Source of the DNA: Planctomyces sp. SH-PL62
GTDB taxonomy: Bacteria; Planctomycetota; Planctomycetia; Isosphaerales; Isosphaeraceae
NCBI RefSeq assembly: GCF_001610895.1
Contig: NZ_CP011273.1
Span: forward strand, 6,138,001-6,202,000
Direction of reading: 5' to 3'
Length of the DNA stretch: 64,000 nucleotides
The position numbers and the translations under genes are program-made. Shown here one piece after another: positions 36,369-45,059 of this stretch; position 1 is the stretch's first letter; each line of letters opens with the position of its first letter. Under the pieces are notes generated by a model. The model saw only the letters and a program-made list of their open reading frames with translations, made no database searches and was not told the DNA's origin.

Positions 36369-37412
36369 TTAACGCGACGCGGTTATCCCCGTTCCTTTAA
36401 TAGTCAGGGGAACGACGACCTCCGGCATTTTTGGGTGATTCGTGGTGAACACCAGGCGACGTGTCGTTGTCTCGCTTGAAGAGCCTCGCCACAAGACCCG
36501 AAAAGCTGAGTCGTCCTCTCCGGCTAGGGGCCTCACCTCAAGAGAATCGCCCGAATTCTTCGGAGGCTTCACGCTCAGGCTAAAACCCTCATTCAGCGAT
36601 TTGAGCCGGACGACGAACTCAGGAGAAGGCTCTCCCGGTGCGGAACTCGCGTAGAGGACGGGCGGTATGGCGAAAACGGCCGACCGGAACACCGCCTGCA
36701 CCTTCACCTCGTGGGGCGGTTGCCCGGGAGGGCTGAACTTGACGACGCCCGCGTAAGTACCCGGCGAGTCCGGAACCTCCAGATCGACCGAAAACTCATA
36801 TTTCCTAAAAGCCAGGTCACCTACAATCTTTTCCTCGACCATTCCACCATCGAGAGAGAGTTCCTGGGAGGATTGGGGGACCGAAAGCCAGGGAGCATCT
36901 TTTGCATTCTCCGTAGCCACGATCCAGAATGTTTGCCGAGCCGGTCTCTCGAACACCTCGCCGAAGTGGACCGGACCCGAGTCCTTGGCAACGAAAGGCG
37001 GCGCGGCGTTGCCGACCATCGTGAGGTCCAGAATCACCGATTTCCCGTTCGGGTCATCTGTCTGGACCTCAGCCCTCACGGTCTTCTCGCCGCTTGGAGG
37101 AGGAGTGCCTTGAATGGTTATCACGGCCTCTTCTCCGGGCTTGATGCATTTGGGCGAGATGGACGCCAGGCTACAGCCGCAGGTGGTGGAGGTTCGCCCG
37201 AAGGTCAGTGGCCGCGATCCCGAATTTGAGACCCTGTAGAAGGCGACGATCGTTCGATTCCCTTCGGGGGCGATCATGCGTTGCGAGTTTGGTGCCACTG
37301 AAAAGGCGGAAGCATGCTCCTGCGGGCTGAAACGGTTCAGTGCGAACGACAAGGCGGTCGCTGCTGCCGCGGTCAAGAAGAGCATGACTCGGAGGCGCGT
37401 CGGCTGAATCAT
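36369..37412 (-). CDS. DUF1573 exported protein
   Basis: The 347-residue protein has an N-terminal signal anchor (VMLFLTAAAATALSFALNRF) and a DUF1573 immunoglobulin-like domain: FYRVSNSGSRPLTFGRTSTT followed by CGCSLASISPKCIKPGEEAV, in which the TTCGC cysteines are the family signature. Two further beta-sandwich units follow. DUF1573 proteins are abundant in planctomycetes and Bacteroidetes, are exported and have no proven function; ASH-like folds suggest protein binding. The ATG overlaps the stop of the upstream DUF1559 gene (ATGA), so this is the last gene of the four-gene operon from 40250. Its DNA is visibly less GC-rich than the window average. Confidence 0.88.
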   Translation of the reverse strand: MIQPTRLRVMLFLTAAAATALSFALNRFSPQEHASAFSVAPNSQRMIAPEGNRTIVAFYRVSNSGSRPLTFGRTSTTCGCSLASISPKCIKPGEEAVITIQGTPPPSGEKTVRAEVQTDDPNGKSVILDLTMVGNAAPPFVAKDSGPVHFGEVFERPARQTFWIVATENAKDAPWLSVPQSSQELSLDGGMVEEKIVGDLAFRKYEFSVDLEVPDSPGTYAGVVKFSPPGQPPHEVKVQAVFRSAVFAIPPVLYASSAPGEPSPEFVVRLKSLNEGFSLSVKPPKNSGDSLEVRPLAGEDDSAFRVLWRGSSSETTTRRLVFTTNHPKMPEVVVPLTIKGTGITASR

Positions 37413-38503
37413 TGATGCTGCCCTTCTCCAGATGCGATATCGTTGGCGCCACGAGTGCCTAACGCCCGCCATACGTTCGGTTGTATAGAACTGGACATGA
37501 ATCTCACGGAGCCGTCGGCCATCATCGCCTGGACGCCGGAAGGATGGTTGCTCCTCGCTCCGATCAGTCCGCTGATTGGGTTTCCCGACGGCAGCACACA
37601 GTCCGGATCTGGGGCGTTCGGCGAGATGACGTGGTTGTAGCAGGTATGTCCAAGCGTGCCGATGAACCAACTCAGCCCCGACGTCGTGTAGAAACCGCTT
37701 GCCGCATCTCGTCGGTCGCGGCATTTGCTCAACGATTCCTCGGCGCTGAACGGTAGACCGGCTCCTCCCTTGAACATGGCCGTCCTGGGGTTCGGCCTGG
37801 CTCCGCCCGCGGTCCCCCTCAGCTTCTCGCCCAGCATGATCGTCTGGCTCAACCCGTCGGACGTCGCGGAGGGCGGCGAACAGCGATAGCTCATGATCGG
37901 CCCGTTGAAAGGCGAGTCCAGGAGCGTCGGCCAGCGGTCGATGCCGAGATTGACCCGATAATTCACTCCGCCGCCCCAGCCGGACGCGCCGCCCCCGGCG
38001 TCCGACGGGCAGAGCGCGACGCCCAAACGTGTGGACATGACCGTGAAGTTGGGGTTCGATCCAAGTCCATCGGGCGGTGGTTCGAGGTAGTAGTCTTCGA
38101 CGGAAGCGTCGAAATTAAGCTGGTCGTACAGAGCTCGTTCGTCCAGGTTCGGAAGCACCTGCGTGAGAACTGAATACTGTTTCATGTAATAGGGATTGAG
38201 GCCCTCGAAATTGGGCATCCCGCACGCGGAAGGGAAAACGGAGTACGTTGCATTGTATCCGTGTAATGCAAGGCCGAGCTGCCTCAAGTTATTGCCGCAC
38301 GTCGCTCGCCTGGCGGCTTCCCGAGCAGCCTGGACAGCGGGTATGGTGATCGATGCAACAAGGCCAATGATGCCGACGACGACGAGCAGTTCGACGAGGG
38401 TATAGCCCGAGCGACGACTAAACAAGTGCCAGTCGGTTCGACTTACATAAGGAATCCGGGTCTTTAAAGAGCCCGTCATAAATTGGCTCAAAAAGTCAGA
38501 CAT
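37409..38503 (-). CDS. DUF1559 type II/IV pseudopilin-like protein
   Basis: The 364-residue protein carries a class III-type prepilin signal, SRRSGYTLVELLVVVGIIGL, with the peptidase site G|YTLVE and a hydrophobic helix. The DUF1559 pattern follows: AVQAAREAARRATCGNNLRQ, LGLALHGYNATYSVFPSACG, and near the end the H-X9-DG-type motif GVQAMMADGSVRFMSSSI. DUF1559 pseudopilins are hugely expanded in planctomycetes and are thought to form surface fibres or take part in macromolecule uptake. ATG 38503 is preferred; 38479 is an alternative. The stop overlaps the DUF1573 start (ATGA). Confidence 0.93.
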   Translation of the reverse strand: MSDFLSQFMTGSLKTRIPYVSRTDWHLFSRRSGYTLVELLVVVGIIGLVASITIPAVQAAREAARRATCGNNLRQLGLALHGYNATYSVFPSACGMPNFEGLNPYYMKQYSVLTQVLPNLDERALYDQLNFDASVEDYYLEPPPDGLGSNPNFTVMSTRLGVALCPSDAGGGASGWGGGVNYRVNLGIDRWPTLLDSPFNGPIMSYRCSPPSATSDGLSQTIMLGEKLRGTAGGARPNPRTAMFKGGAGLPFSAEESLSKCRDRRDAASGFYTTSGLSWFIGTLGHTCYNHVISPNAPDPDCVLPSGNPISGLIGARSNHPSGVQAMMADGSVRFMSSSIQPNVWRALGTRGANDIASGEGQHQ

Positions 38504-38591
38504 CAAGACCGCACTCCAGAAAAGGGAGGCGTGGAAGTCGGCGAGAGCCTTCGTCGAGGTCGCCGACTTCCACGCCTCTGTCTCGCCCCCT

Positions 38592-38990
38592 TCAGGATCC
38601 ACTCATGCACTTCGTATAGACCTGAGAGCAGTGGATAGGCTCGTTATCAGGCGTCCTGAGTGAGACTCCGGTTGCGCATCCATGCTGGAATCCGCACGGA
38701 TACGCACCCGCTGGCGCGTTGTCCGGCGTCAGGTCCAGGCAAGACCCCAGCGATGGACCGAGGCACTGCTGAGGATCTGTACCCGTGTCACAGTAGTAAT
38801 TCGTATCGCTTTTCGGCTCTGGACAGAAAGCCGTGTCGGTCGGCTCGGGGCACCTCGTGCCGCCGGGCCCGCAATACGAGTAGGGGGTGGCGTCGCCGGC
38901 ATGGGACCTGCTTGCGACGACCGCCACGCCGAGCAGGAGAGTAGCGAGAGCCATTTTGGAAATCGTCGCCAGGAAGCGATTGATTCTCAT
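38592..38990 (-). CDS. Small secreted cysteine-rich protein
   Basis: The 132-residue protein has a strong signal peptide (ISKMALATLLLGVAVVASRS, cleavage near SHAGD). The mature chain of about 100 residues contains ten cysteines (for example SYCGPGGTRCPEP, NYYCDTGTDPQQC, PCGFQHGCATGV, HCSQVYTKCMSGS), so up to five disulfides. I recognise no family. AGGAGA lies nine bases upstream of ATG 38990. Its place in the operon, between the LolA-like protein and the pseudopilin, suggests a surface or secreted partner of that system. The stop lies 88 bases before the pseudopilin start. Confidence 0.75.
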   Translation of the reverse strand: MRINRFLATISKMALATLLLGVAVVASRSHAGDATPYSYCGPGGTRCPEPTDTAFCPEPKSDTNYYCDTGTDPQQCLGPSLGSCLDLTPDNAPAGAYPCGFQHGCATGVSLRTPDNEPIHCSQVYTKCMSGS

Positions 38991-39077
38991 GCTGTGCTTC
39001 TCCTAATAGGACTCTTAAACAATGAAGTGGGAATGCCTCTTTGATGCGGACCGAATGAACGCCATCGATTGACGTTC

Positions 39078-39098
39078 AACGCCGCAATCGGCGTTTTT
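39078..39098. other. Hairpin in the intercistronic region of the operon
   Basis: AACGCCG (39078-39084), CAAT, CGGCGTT (39089-39095), followed on the plus strand by TTTG, form a 7-base stem. On the minus strand, the direction of the operon, it lies between the LolA-like and Cys-rich genes and could protect mRNA or attenuate transcription. Confidence 0.4.
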
Positions 39099-39191
39099 GA
39101 CCGATGCTCCGTTGTGGCCGAGTGGTTGCTCTGCACGGCGATCTTCGCCCCAAAGCTGGTGCTCTTGGAGTTTGAGACGCCGTCCGCGAGA

Positions 39192-40250
39192 TCAAGCCGA
39201 TTTGCGAGCGACTTTCAAGAGACCCGCGACGAGCAGAATCCCAAGTGAGCCGGCCGCCGTCATCCATCCTAGTTGAATGCCTGCCGGGTCCGCCGACGCG
39301 ACAAGCGAATCAGCATTCCGGCTGGGCCCTTCAGGAACCCGATCCGTGCCGGGGGTGGTGGTACTCCTCACCTCAAGCTGCCTGCGAGACGCAAGAGTTC
39401 CCTGCCAGATGTACTGCTTGTCGGAAATCACGTCCGTAACCCACGCATCCTTTGTGATGGCGAGGGGCTTGAATCGGGAGGGCGGGATGTCTCGATTGAT
39501 CTTCAGGTTGGACACGACGAAATGCATCTCGGTGGGCCGACCTGCGACGAGCGCCGTCCAGGTGCCTTCTTCGGGGAACCAACGGCCATTATCTCTTTGG
39601 AACTTTGTGACGACCCATTTCATTCCGTCGTCGTTGAGAAGCTCGACCCGCTTTGCCAACCAGTCATGATCGGGGTCGAGCAGACAACGAACGCTCGAGT
39701 ACTTGTTGATTGGAAAGGTCGCTTCGATGCATTTAGCGTCTCCATCTTCGACGCTGGCGAGTTTGATCGAATCCGTGAAGTGCTCGTGGATCGGCTTCGA
39801 GCCCGGTGTCGTGAGCCATGCTATTGGTGAGTTCGTCGTGTTTTCCAAGGCTCCATCGATCGAAGGCTGGCGGCTGATCTTGACGGTTGACATGACGTCG
39901 GGATGCCGATCGAAGAACTTATAGTCATGGCGTTTGTTCCCATCCTCGATAAGGCGAGCGATCTCGACCCGACGTGCATCGCTCAGGATGCTTGCGACTC
40001 GATACGAAGTCAGGCCGCCCTTCGATCTCGAGGTCTCGTAGACGAAGTACGCCGGCTTGAATTTGCCGGGGCGTTCCGGGTCTGGCATATACTCGTGGCA
40101 AGTATGCTCAACGGTGGCGATGGAATCCCATTGGGATTTGAGAATGGACCTCAACTCAGGGATGCTCGGAATCTCGGCGCGGCAAGTCTGAGGTGCGGCG
40201 GGGGCTAGCAGCAAGACGGTCCCTAGCCCGAGTGCGCATCGATGAAACAT
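39192..40250 (-). CDS. LolA-like exported protein with C-terminal membrane anchor
   Basis: The 352-residue protein has a signal peptide (ALGLGTVLLLAPAAPQTCRA), a central LolA/LolB-like beta fold (TVEHTCHEYMPDPERPGKFK, CLLDPDHDWLAKRVELLNDD, KWVVTKFQRDNGRWFPEEGT) and a C-terminal helix with basic end (WMTAAGSLGILLVAGLLKVA, then RKSA). It should be exported and held in the membrane by its C-terminus. It is the first gene of the four-gene operon, 87 bases downstream of the predicted transcription start. The C-terminus resembles a sorting signal but lacks a PEP motif. The function is unknown; the domain suggests lipid or hydrophobic-ligand handling. Confidence 0.78.
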   Translation of the reverse strand: MFHRCALGLGTVLLLAPAAPQTCRAEIPSIPELRSILKSQWDSIATVEHTCHEYMPDPERPGKFKPAYFVYETSRSKGGLTSYRVASILSDARRVEIARLIEDGNKRHDYKFFDRHPDVMSTVKISRQPSIDGALENTTNSPIAWLTTPGSKPIHEHFTDSIKLASVEDGDAKCIEATFPINKYSSVRCLLDPDHDWLAKRVELLNDDGMKWVVTKFQRDNGRWFPEEGTWTALVAGRPTEMHFVVSNLKINRDIPPSRFKPLAITKDAWVTDVISDKQYIWQGTLASRRQLEVRSTTTPGTDRVPEGPSRNADSLVASADPAGIQLGWMTAAGSLGILLVAGLLKVARKSA

Positions 40251-40343
40251 CTTCGGCGTCTCCACGCTGCCCGGCTCACATATCCTTCTCATGAGTCGCA
40301 TCAGCGGAACCATGATTCATGGAATCCAATCGCGGGTTGGGCG

Positions 40344-40372
40344 ATTATGGAAATCGATTTGAAGGGTGTCAA
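40344..40372 (-). promoter_or_regulatory. Near-consensus sigma-70 promoter of the four-gene operon
   Basis: On the minus strand TTGACA (40372-40367), exactly 17 bases, then CATAAT (40349-40344) match the consensus at 11 of 12 positions. Predicted start is near 40337. The IS5 element begins 27 bases upstream of the -35. Confidence 0.75.
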
Positions 40373-40398
40373 GTTTTTTCCGCTCCCTGCTTGTCTTA

Positions 40399-41306
40399 GA
40401 AGCTCTGCCAAAACCTGTCTGTATTAGGTGTCACCGTCATGCAGGAGGCGAAAGCAGATCACGCACACCGCCAGGGTGTTCCAGGCATCCTGAAGGACGG
40501 GCGAGCGGTCGTAGCGGATACGCATACGCCTCAGCCCCTTGAGCCAGGCGATGGTCCTTTCCACCACCCAGCGGATCTTGCCCAACCCGCTGCCGTGCGG
40601 GGTCTTCCTCCGGGCGATCTGCGGCTCGATCCCCAGCCAGGCCAGCAATCGGCGGGTGCCGTCGCTGTCATAGCCCCGGTCGGCGTACAGCTCGTCGGGC
40701 AACTCCTTCGGGCGGCCCGGCTTGCCGCCGACCCTCGGGAAATCCATCACCAGCGGGATGATCTGCCTATGATCGCTGGCGTTGGCCCCGGCCGTCCGGA
40801 TGGCCAGCGGCGCCCCGTGCCGGTCGACCAGCAACGTGTGTTTCGTGCCCTTTTTCCTGCGGTCCACGGGGCTGGGCCCGGTCGACGCACCGCCGCCGAA
40901 GGCCCTCACCATGACGGCGTCGACGATGACCAGGTCGGGGTCGAGCTTGTCGGCTTGATGAAGCAAGCGGAGCAGGTCGGCGTGGAGGCGGTCCCAGCAG
41001 CCCATCTCCTCCCAGAGTTGGAGGAAGCGGTGGGCGGAGCGGCCCGAGCAGCCCAACTCGCCCGGCACGTCTTCCCAGCGGCAGCCGGTGGTCAGGACGA
41101 ACCACAGTGCTCTGACGATGCTTCGATTGTCGATCGGCGGTCGCCCGCCGGAGGGGTTGGCGGTTCGCTCGGGCGGGAGGTGATGTGCCGCCAGATCGAA
41201 GAACGCATCCGGCATCCGGGAAGCGGCCATGACAGAGTGCCTCCTTTGCGGAGCAACATCTGTCAGCCTTCAAGCGGCGTGCCGACGTAGGTTTTGGCAG
41301 AGCTTC
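40399..41306 (-). mobile_element. Complete IS5-family insertion sequence (IS427-like), 908 bp
   Basis: Perfect 18-base terminal inverted repeats, GAAGCTCTGCCAAAACCT at 40399-40416 and its reverse complement at 41289-41306, flank one transposase gene. TTA at 40396-40398 and 41307-41309 is the 3-base target duplication, as expected for TNA-targeting members. The element looks intact and therefore recent or active. Confidence 0.92.
40424..41230 (-). CDS. IS5-family DDE transposase
   Basis: The 268-residue transposase begins with a DUF4096-like DNA-binding domain (GCRWEDVPGELGCSGRSAHR). The catalytic residues can be followed: Asp in LVIVDAVMVRAFGG, Asp in ELYADRGYDSDGTR, and Glu in IRWVVERTIAWLKGLRRMRI, matching the DDE pattern of IS5. 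It is a single uninterrupted frame; many IS427-group relatives need a frameshift to express the same protein. It fills almost the whole element. Confidence 0.95.
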   Translation of the reverse strand: MAASRMPDAFFDLAAHHLPPERTANPSGGRPPIDNRSIVRALWFVLTTGCRWEDVPGELGCSGRSAHRFLQLWEEMGCWDRLHADLLRLLHQADKLDPDLVIVDAVMVRAFGGGASTGPSPVDRRKKGTKHTLLVDRHGAPLAIRTAGANASDHRQIIPLVMDFPRVGGKPGRPKELPDELYADRGYDSDGTRRLLAWLGIEPQIARRKTPHGSGLGKIRWVVERTIAWLKGLRRMRIRYDRSPVLQDAWNTLAVCVICFRLLHDGDT

Positions 41307-41660
41307 TTATTTGGGCGTTGGCCGAGCACGCAAGCCGCGTGTTCCAAGAATTTTGGGAATTGAGGGCGAGGAGCGTCCGTTGATCTCTCGAGACCTGGCG
41401 GACGGCGGCCTCGTCTCGCGCCGGGGCGGATGGTGAGGAACTCGCTCCGGGTGGCCACGCAGCGTCTCGCGGTGGGTCCGGCGGACTCGGCTCCGCAGGG
41501 ACGACCAGCCTGAACGCCGGTCATGGAGGCTCGACCGACGGTCCCCCGCGCGACGCCTCCTCCCGGCCGGTCGAGACTTTCCGGCGGCTCGTCGGTATAC
41601 TTGGACGAAGTAGACCGACGTTCACCGGAAGCCCCCAGGCGCGACGAGACCCAGAACACG
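41307..41660. other. Intergenic region between IS5 element and uvrB
   Basis: About 350 bases that probably hold the uvrB promoter. A candidate is GAGACT (41573-41578), 17 bases, TATACT (41596-41601). I see no LexA-type box, RNA gene or other coding region. Confidence 0.45.
41573..41601 (+). promoter_or_regulatory. Promoter candidate for uvrB
   Basis: TATACT (41596-41601, 5/6 to TATAAT) lies 17 bases after GAGACT (3/6 to TTGACA), and 60 bases before the uvrB start. It is a weak -35, moderate overall. Confidence 0.4.
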
Positions 41661-43720
41661 ATGAGCGCATATCAGCTTGTCAGCCCTTATCAGCCGGCGG
41701 GCGACCAGCCGCAGGCGATCGAGCAACTCGTCCAGGGGCTTCGCGAGGGTCGGGGGGCGCAGACGTTGATGGGCGTCACCGGCTCGGGCAAGACGTTCAC
41801 CATGGCGAACGTCATCGCCCAGTACGGCCGGCCGGCGCTGGTGATGTCGCACAACAAGACCCTGGCCGCCCAGCTCTACGCCGAGTTCAAGGAGTTCTTC
41901 CCCCATAACGCGGTCCGCTACTTCGTCAGCTATTACGACTATTACCAGCCCGAAGCCTACATCCCCCAGCGCGACATCTACATCGAGAAGGACGCCTCGA
42001 TCAACGAGGAGATCGAGCGCCTCCGCCTGGCCTCCACCAGCGCCCTGGTGAGCCGTCCCGACGTGGTGGTGGTGGCGAGCGTGTCGTGCATCTACGGGTT
42101 GGGGTCGCCCGACGACTACCGCAAGATGATGGTCCGCCTGCAACTCGGCGACGTCATCGACCGCGACGAGCTGCTCCTGAAGTTCGTGGACATCCAGTAC
42201 GACCGCAACGACGTCTCCTTCGAGCGCGGCCGGTTCCGCGTGCGGGGCGACGTGGTGGAGCTCTGGCCCGCCTACGAGGAGTTCGGCTACCGCATCGAGC
42301 TGTTCGGCGACGAGGTCGAGCGGATGGCCACGATCGACCCGCTGACCGGGACCGTCGTCGAGACCCATAAAGATCTCTACATCTACCCGGCCAAGCACTT
42401 CGTCCTCCCCGAGGAGCGCATCCAGGGCGCCGTCGACTCGATCGGCAAGGAGTTGGAGGAGCGGCTCCAGCAGTTCAAGGAGCAGGGCAAGCTGCTGGAG
42501 GCCCAGCGGCTCTCCGCCCGGACCCGGTACGACATGGAGATGCTCCTGGAGGTCGGCTACTGCTCCGGGATCGAGAACTACTCGCGGCACCTCTCGGGCC
42601 GGAATCCGGGCGAGACGCCGAACACGCTTTTGGACTTCTTCCCGCCCGACAGCCTGTTCATCCTGGACGAATCGCACGTCACCCTGCCCCAGATCCGGGG
42701 CATGTTCGCCGGCGACCACAGCCGCAAGCTGACGCTCGTCGACCACGGCTTCCGGCTCCCCAGCGCGCTGGACAACCGCCCCTTGCGGATCGACGAGTGG
42801 GAGGGGAAGCCGTCGCGACGGCTGTTCGTCTCGGCCACGCCGGCCGACTACGAGGTCGCGGCGTCCGGCGGCGAGGTCGTCGAGCAGGTCATCCGCCCCA
42901 CCGGCCTGATCGACCCGATCGTCCGCGTCGAGCCGGCCCGGGGCCAGGTCCCGGCGCTGCTGGAAGAGGCCAGGAAGCGGGCCGCCAAGGGGGAGCGGGT
43001 GCTCGTCACCACCCTGACCAAGCGGCTGGCCGAGGACCTCACGCGATACCTGAAGGAGCAGGGCCTGCGCTGCAAGTGGCTGCACTCGGAGCTGGACGCC
43101 ATCGAGCGGGTGACGATCCTCCGCGAGCTTCGCGAGGGGGCCTTCGACGTCCTGGTCGGCGTCAACCTGTTGCGCGAGGGGCTGGACCTGCCCGAGGTGT
43201 CGATGGTCTGCATCCTCGACGCCGACAAGGAGGGGTTCCTCCGCAGCGAGACCTCGCTGATCCAGACGATCGGTCGATCCGCCCGGCACGTCAACGCCGA
43301 GGTCGTCCTCTACGCCGACAAGATCACCGCCTCGATGCAGCGGGCGATGGACGAGACCGAGCGGCGTCGGGTGCTCCAGCTCGCCTACAACGCCGAGCAC
43401 GGCATCACGCCGGAATCGATCGTCAAGGCGATCCGCAAGGGGATCGAGGAGGAGATCCACGCCCGGACCGTCGCCCGCGAGGCCGTCCACCGCGACGAGG
43501 CGACCGACGCCAGCGAGGAATACCTCTCCGCCCTGGAACTGGAGATGCTCGAAGCCGCCGAGAAGCTGGAATTCGAACGCGCCGCCGCCCTCCGCGACAA
43601 GATCCACCAGCTCCGATCCGCCCAGTCCGGCGGCCCCGCCCGCCCCGCCCCCACCCCCAGGGCCAGAGCGCCCGCGCCAAGGCGAAAGCCAAGGCCCGCG
43701 CGGGCAAGAAGCGGCAATGA
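41661..43720 (+). CDS. uvrB: Excinuclease ABC subunit B (frameshift near the C-terminus)
   Basis: UvrB is the damage-verifying helicase of nucleotide excision repair. The P-loop [14 protein letters not shown], the beta-hairpin [20 protein letters not shown], the Walker B box [17 protein letters not shown], helicase motifs ([29 protein letters not shown]) and the C-terminal UVR motif ([20 protein letters not shown]) are all present. As written, the frame runs past the natural end into the next gene (to 44990). In the next frame a normal basic tail, [19 protein letters not shown], ends at 43720. One G missing from the run at 43660-43662 explains this and gives a normal length of about 687 residues. 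Confidence 0.93.
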
Positions 43721-44135
43721 GCCCGCGAGGCCGGACGGGCCGAAACGACGGCCGATCCGGGCGGCGCGACGACGGTCCGGGCGGGCCTCGCGAGGCGGCG
43801 GCGATCGCCTCGCCGGGAGGGCGGGGAAAAAATCGTGGACGAGGGAATTCGGACGTCTTGGTACGAGTCCCTCGGCGCTGGTAGACTCGCCGTCAAGATC
43901 ACGCCAAACCGCCGCGCGGCCCCTTTTCCGCCGCGTTGCGTCGCCTTGCCTCGCCTTGCTAATCGTACGGAGAGAGACGTCCAGGATTCCGCCCGGCTCG
44001 CCTTGTCCGCCTGATGCGTCCCGACGGAGCCCTCTCCCATTCGCCACGGAGGCGTTGGGGCGGGGTTCCCCCCCATTGTTCGCCGCGACGCATCTCGGGC
44101 AAGAGCCGCCGACCGTTCCGACCAGGAGTCGCGCC
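43721..44135. other. Intergenic region between uvrB and the TPR gene
   Basis: About 415 bases that are open in the uvrB frame only because of the missing base. The translated sequence (Arg/Pro/Ser-rich, no domain) looks non-coding. A ribosome-binding site (AGGAG, 44124-44128) belongs to the next gene. Confidence 0.5.
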
Positions 44136-44990
44136 ATGGCCGACGCCCCCCCCTCGACGGCCTGCCGTCGTGTTCGTCGTCCGAAATCGGGCGAGCGTCT
44201 GGTTCGTTTCGCGATCGTGCTGCTGGTGGGAGGGGCCGCCGCGACGGCAACGTCGCGGGTCGGTGCGGGGCCGGACGTCTCGTCGCGACAACGTCAATCG
44301 GTGGGAGCCGCCGGCATGTGGGGACCTCATTCCGGGTCGTTGCTGACCGAATACTACGAAGCGTTCCTGCGCGATCGCGACCTCGCCCGCTTCCGCGAGC
44401 GGGTCACGGCCCGATACACGGAGGAAACGCTCTGCCGGGTCCTGGCGTCGTCGCCCCAGGTGACGGCCAGGCGCGGGGCCGTGCTCGCCCTGGGGGTGCT
44501 CGGCACCTTCGACGGCTGCAATTCCCTGCTCGGCCGCGCCCTCCGCGACGAGGACGGCGTCGTCCGCACGATGGCCGAGCGCGCCCTGTGGGTCATCTGG
44601 TTCCGGGCCGACGCCCCCGAGAACAACCAGGCCCTGGAGGACGTCCGCGCCCTGATCGCCGCCGAGCAATGCGACGAGGCCGTCGACCGGGCCACCCGGC
44701 TCCTGAGCCGCGCCCCCCGCTTCGCCGAAGCCTACAACCAGCGCGCCATCGCCTACTTCAAGCTGGGCCGCTTCGCCGACAGCGCCGAGGACTGCATCAA
44801 GACCCTGACCATCAACCCCTACCACGTCGGCGCCCTGGGGGGCCTGGCCCAGTGCCAGCTCGAACTCGACCAGCCCCGCGAGGCCCTCAAGACGCTTCGC
44901 CGCGGCCTCAAGATCCAGCCCCATAGCGAGGCGCTCAACGACCACGTCCGGCTGCTCGAAGCCCGGCTCGAATCCGACGGCCCCCGCTGA
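44136..44990 (+). CDS. Exported protein with HEAT-like and TPR repeats
   Basis: The 284-residue protein has an N-terminal hydrophobic signal ([20 protein letters not shown]). A HEAT-like unit follows ([40 protein letters not shown]), then TPRs ([40 protein letters not shown]). It probably acts as an exported scaffold; no partner can be named. ATG 44136 has AGGAG at good spacing, so it should be an independent gene and not the tail of UvrB. A short GC hairpin (CCCCGG/CCGGGG, 44991-45006) directly after the stop may terminate transcription. Confidence 0.82.
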   Translation: MADAPPSTACRRVRRPKSGERLVRFAIVLLVGGAAATATSRVGAGPDVSSRQRQSVGAAGMWGPHSGSLLTEYYEAFLRDRDLARFRERVTARYTEETLCRVLASSPQVTARRGAVLALGVLGTFDGCNSLLGRALRDEDGVVRTMAERALWVIWFRADAPENNQALEDVRALIAAEQCDEAVDRATRLLSRAPRFAEAYNQRAIAYFKLGRFADSAEDCIKTLTINPYHVGALGGLAQCQLELDQPREALKTLRRGLKIQPHSEALNDHVRLLEARLESDGPR

Positions 44991-45006
44991 CCCCGGTCGG
45001 CCGGGG
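44991..45006 (+). terminator. Terminator-like hairpin after the TPR gene
   Basis: CCCCGG (44991-44996), TCGG, CCGGGG (45001-45006) form a 6-base GC stem directly after the stop. There is no U-tract. Confidence 0.4.
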
Positions 45007-45059
45007 CCGAAACCCGAGGCCGACGCCGGGCGCGGCCGATCCCTCGTCCTGAACTCCGG

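Noticed and set aside
41523-44990. UvrB-TPR fusion protein of 1155 codons
   Set aside because: It is best explained by a missing G near 43660; the TPR gene has its own start, signal peptide and ribosome-binding site.
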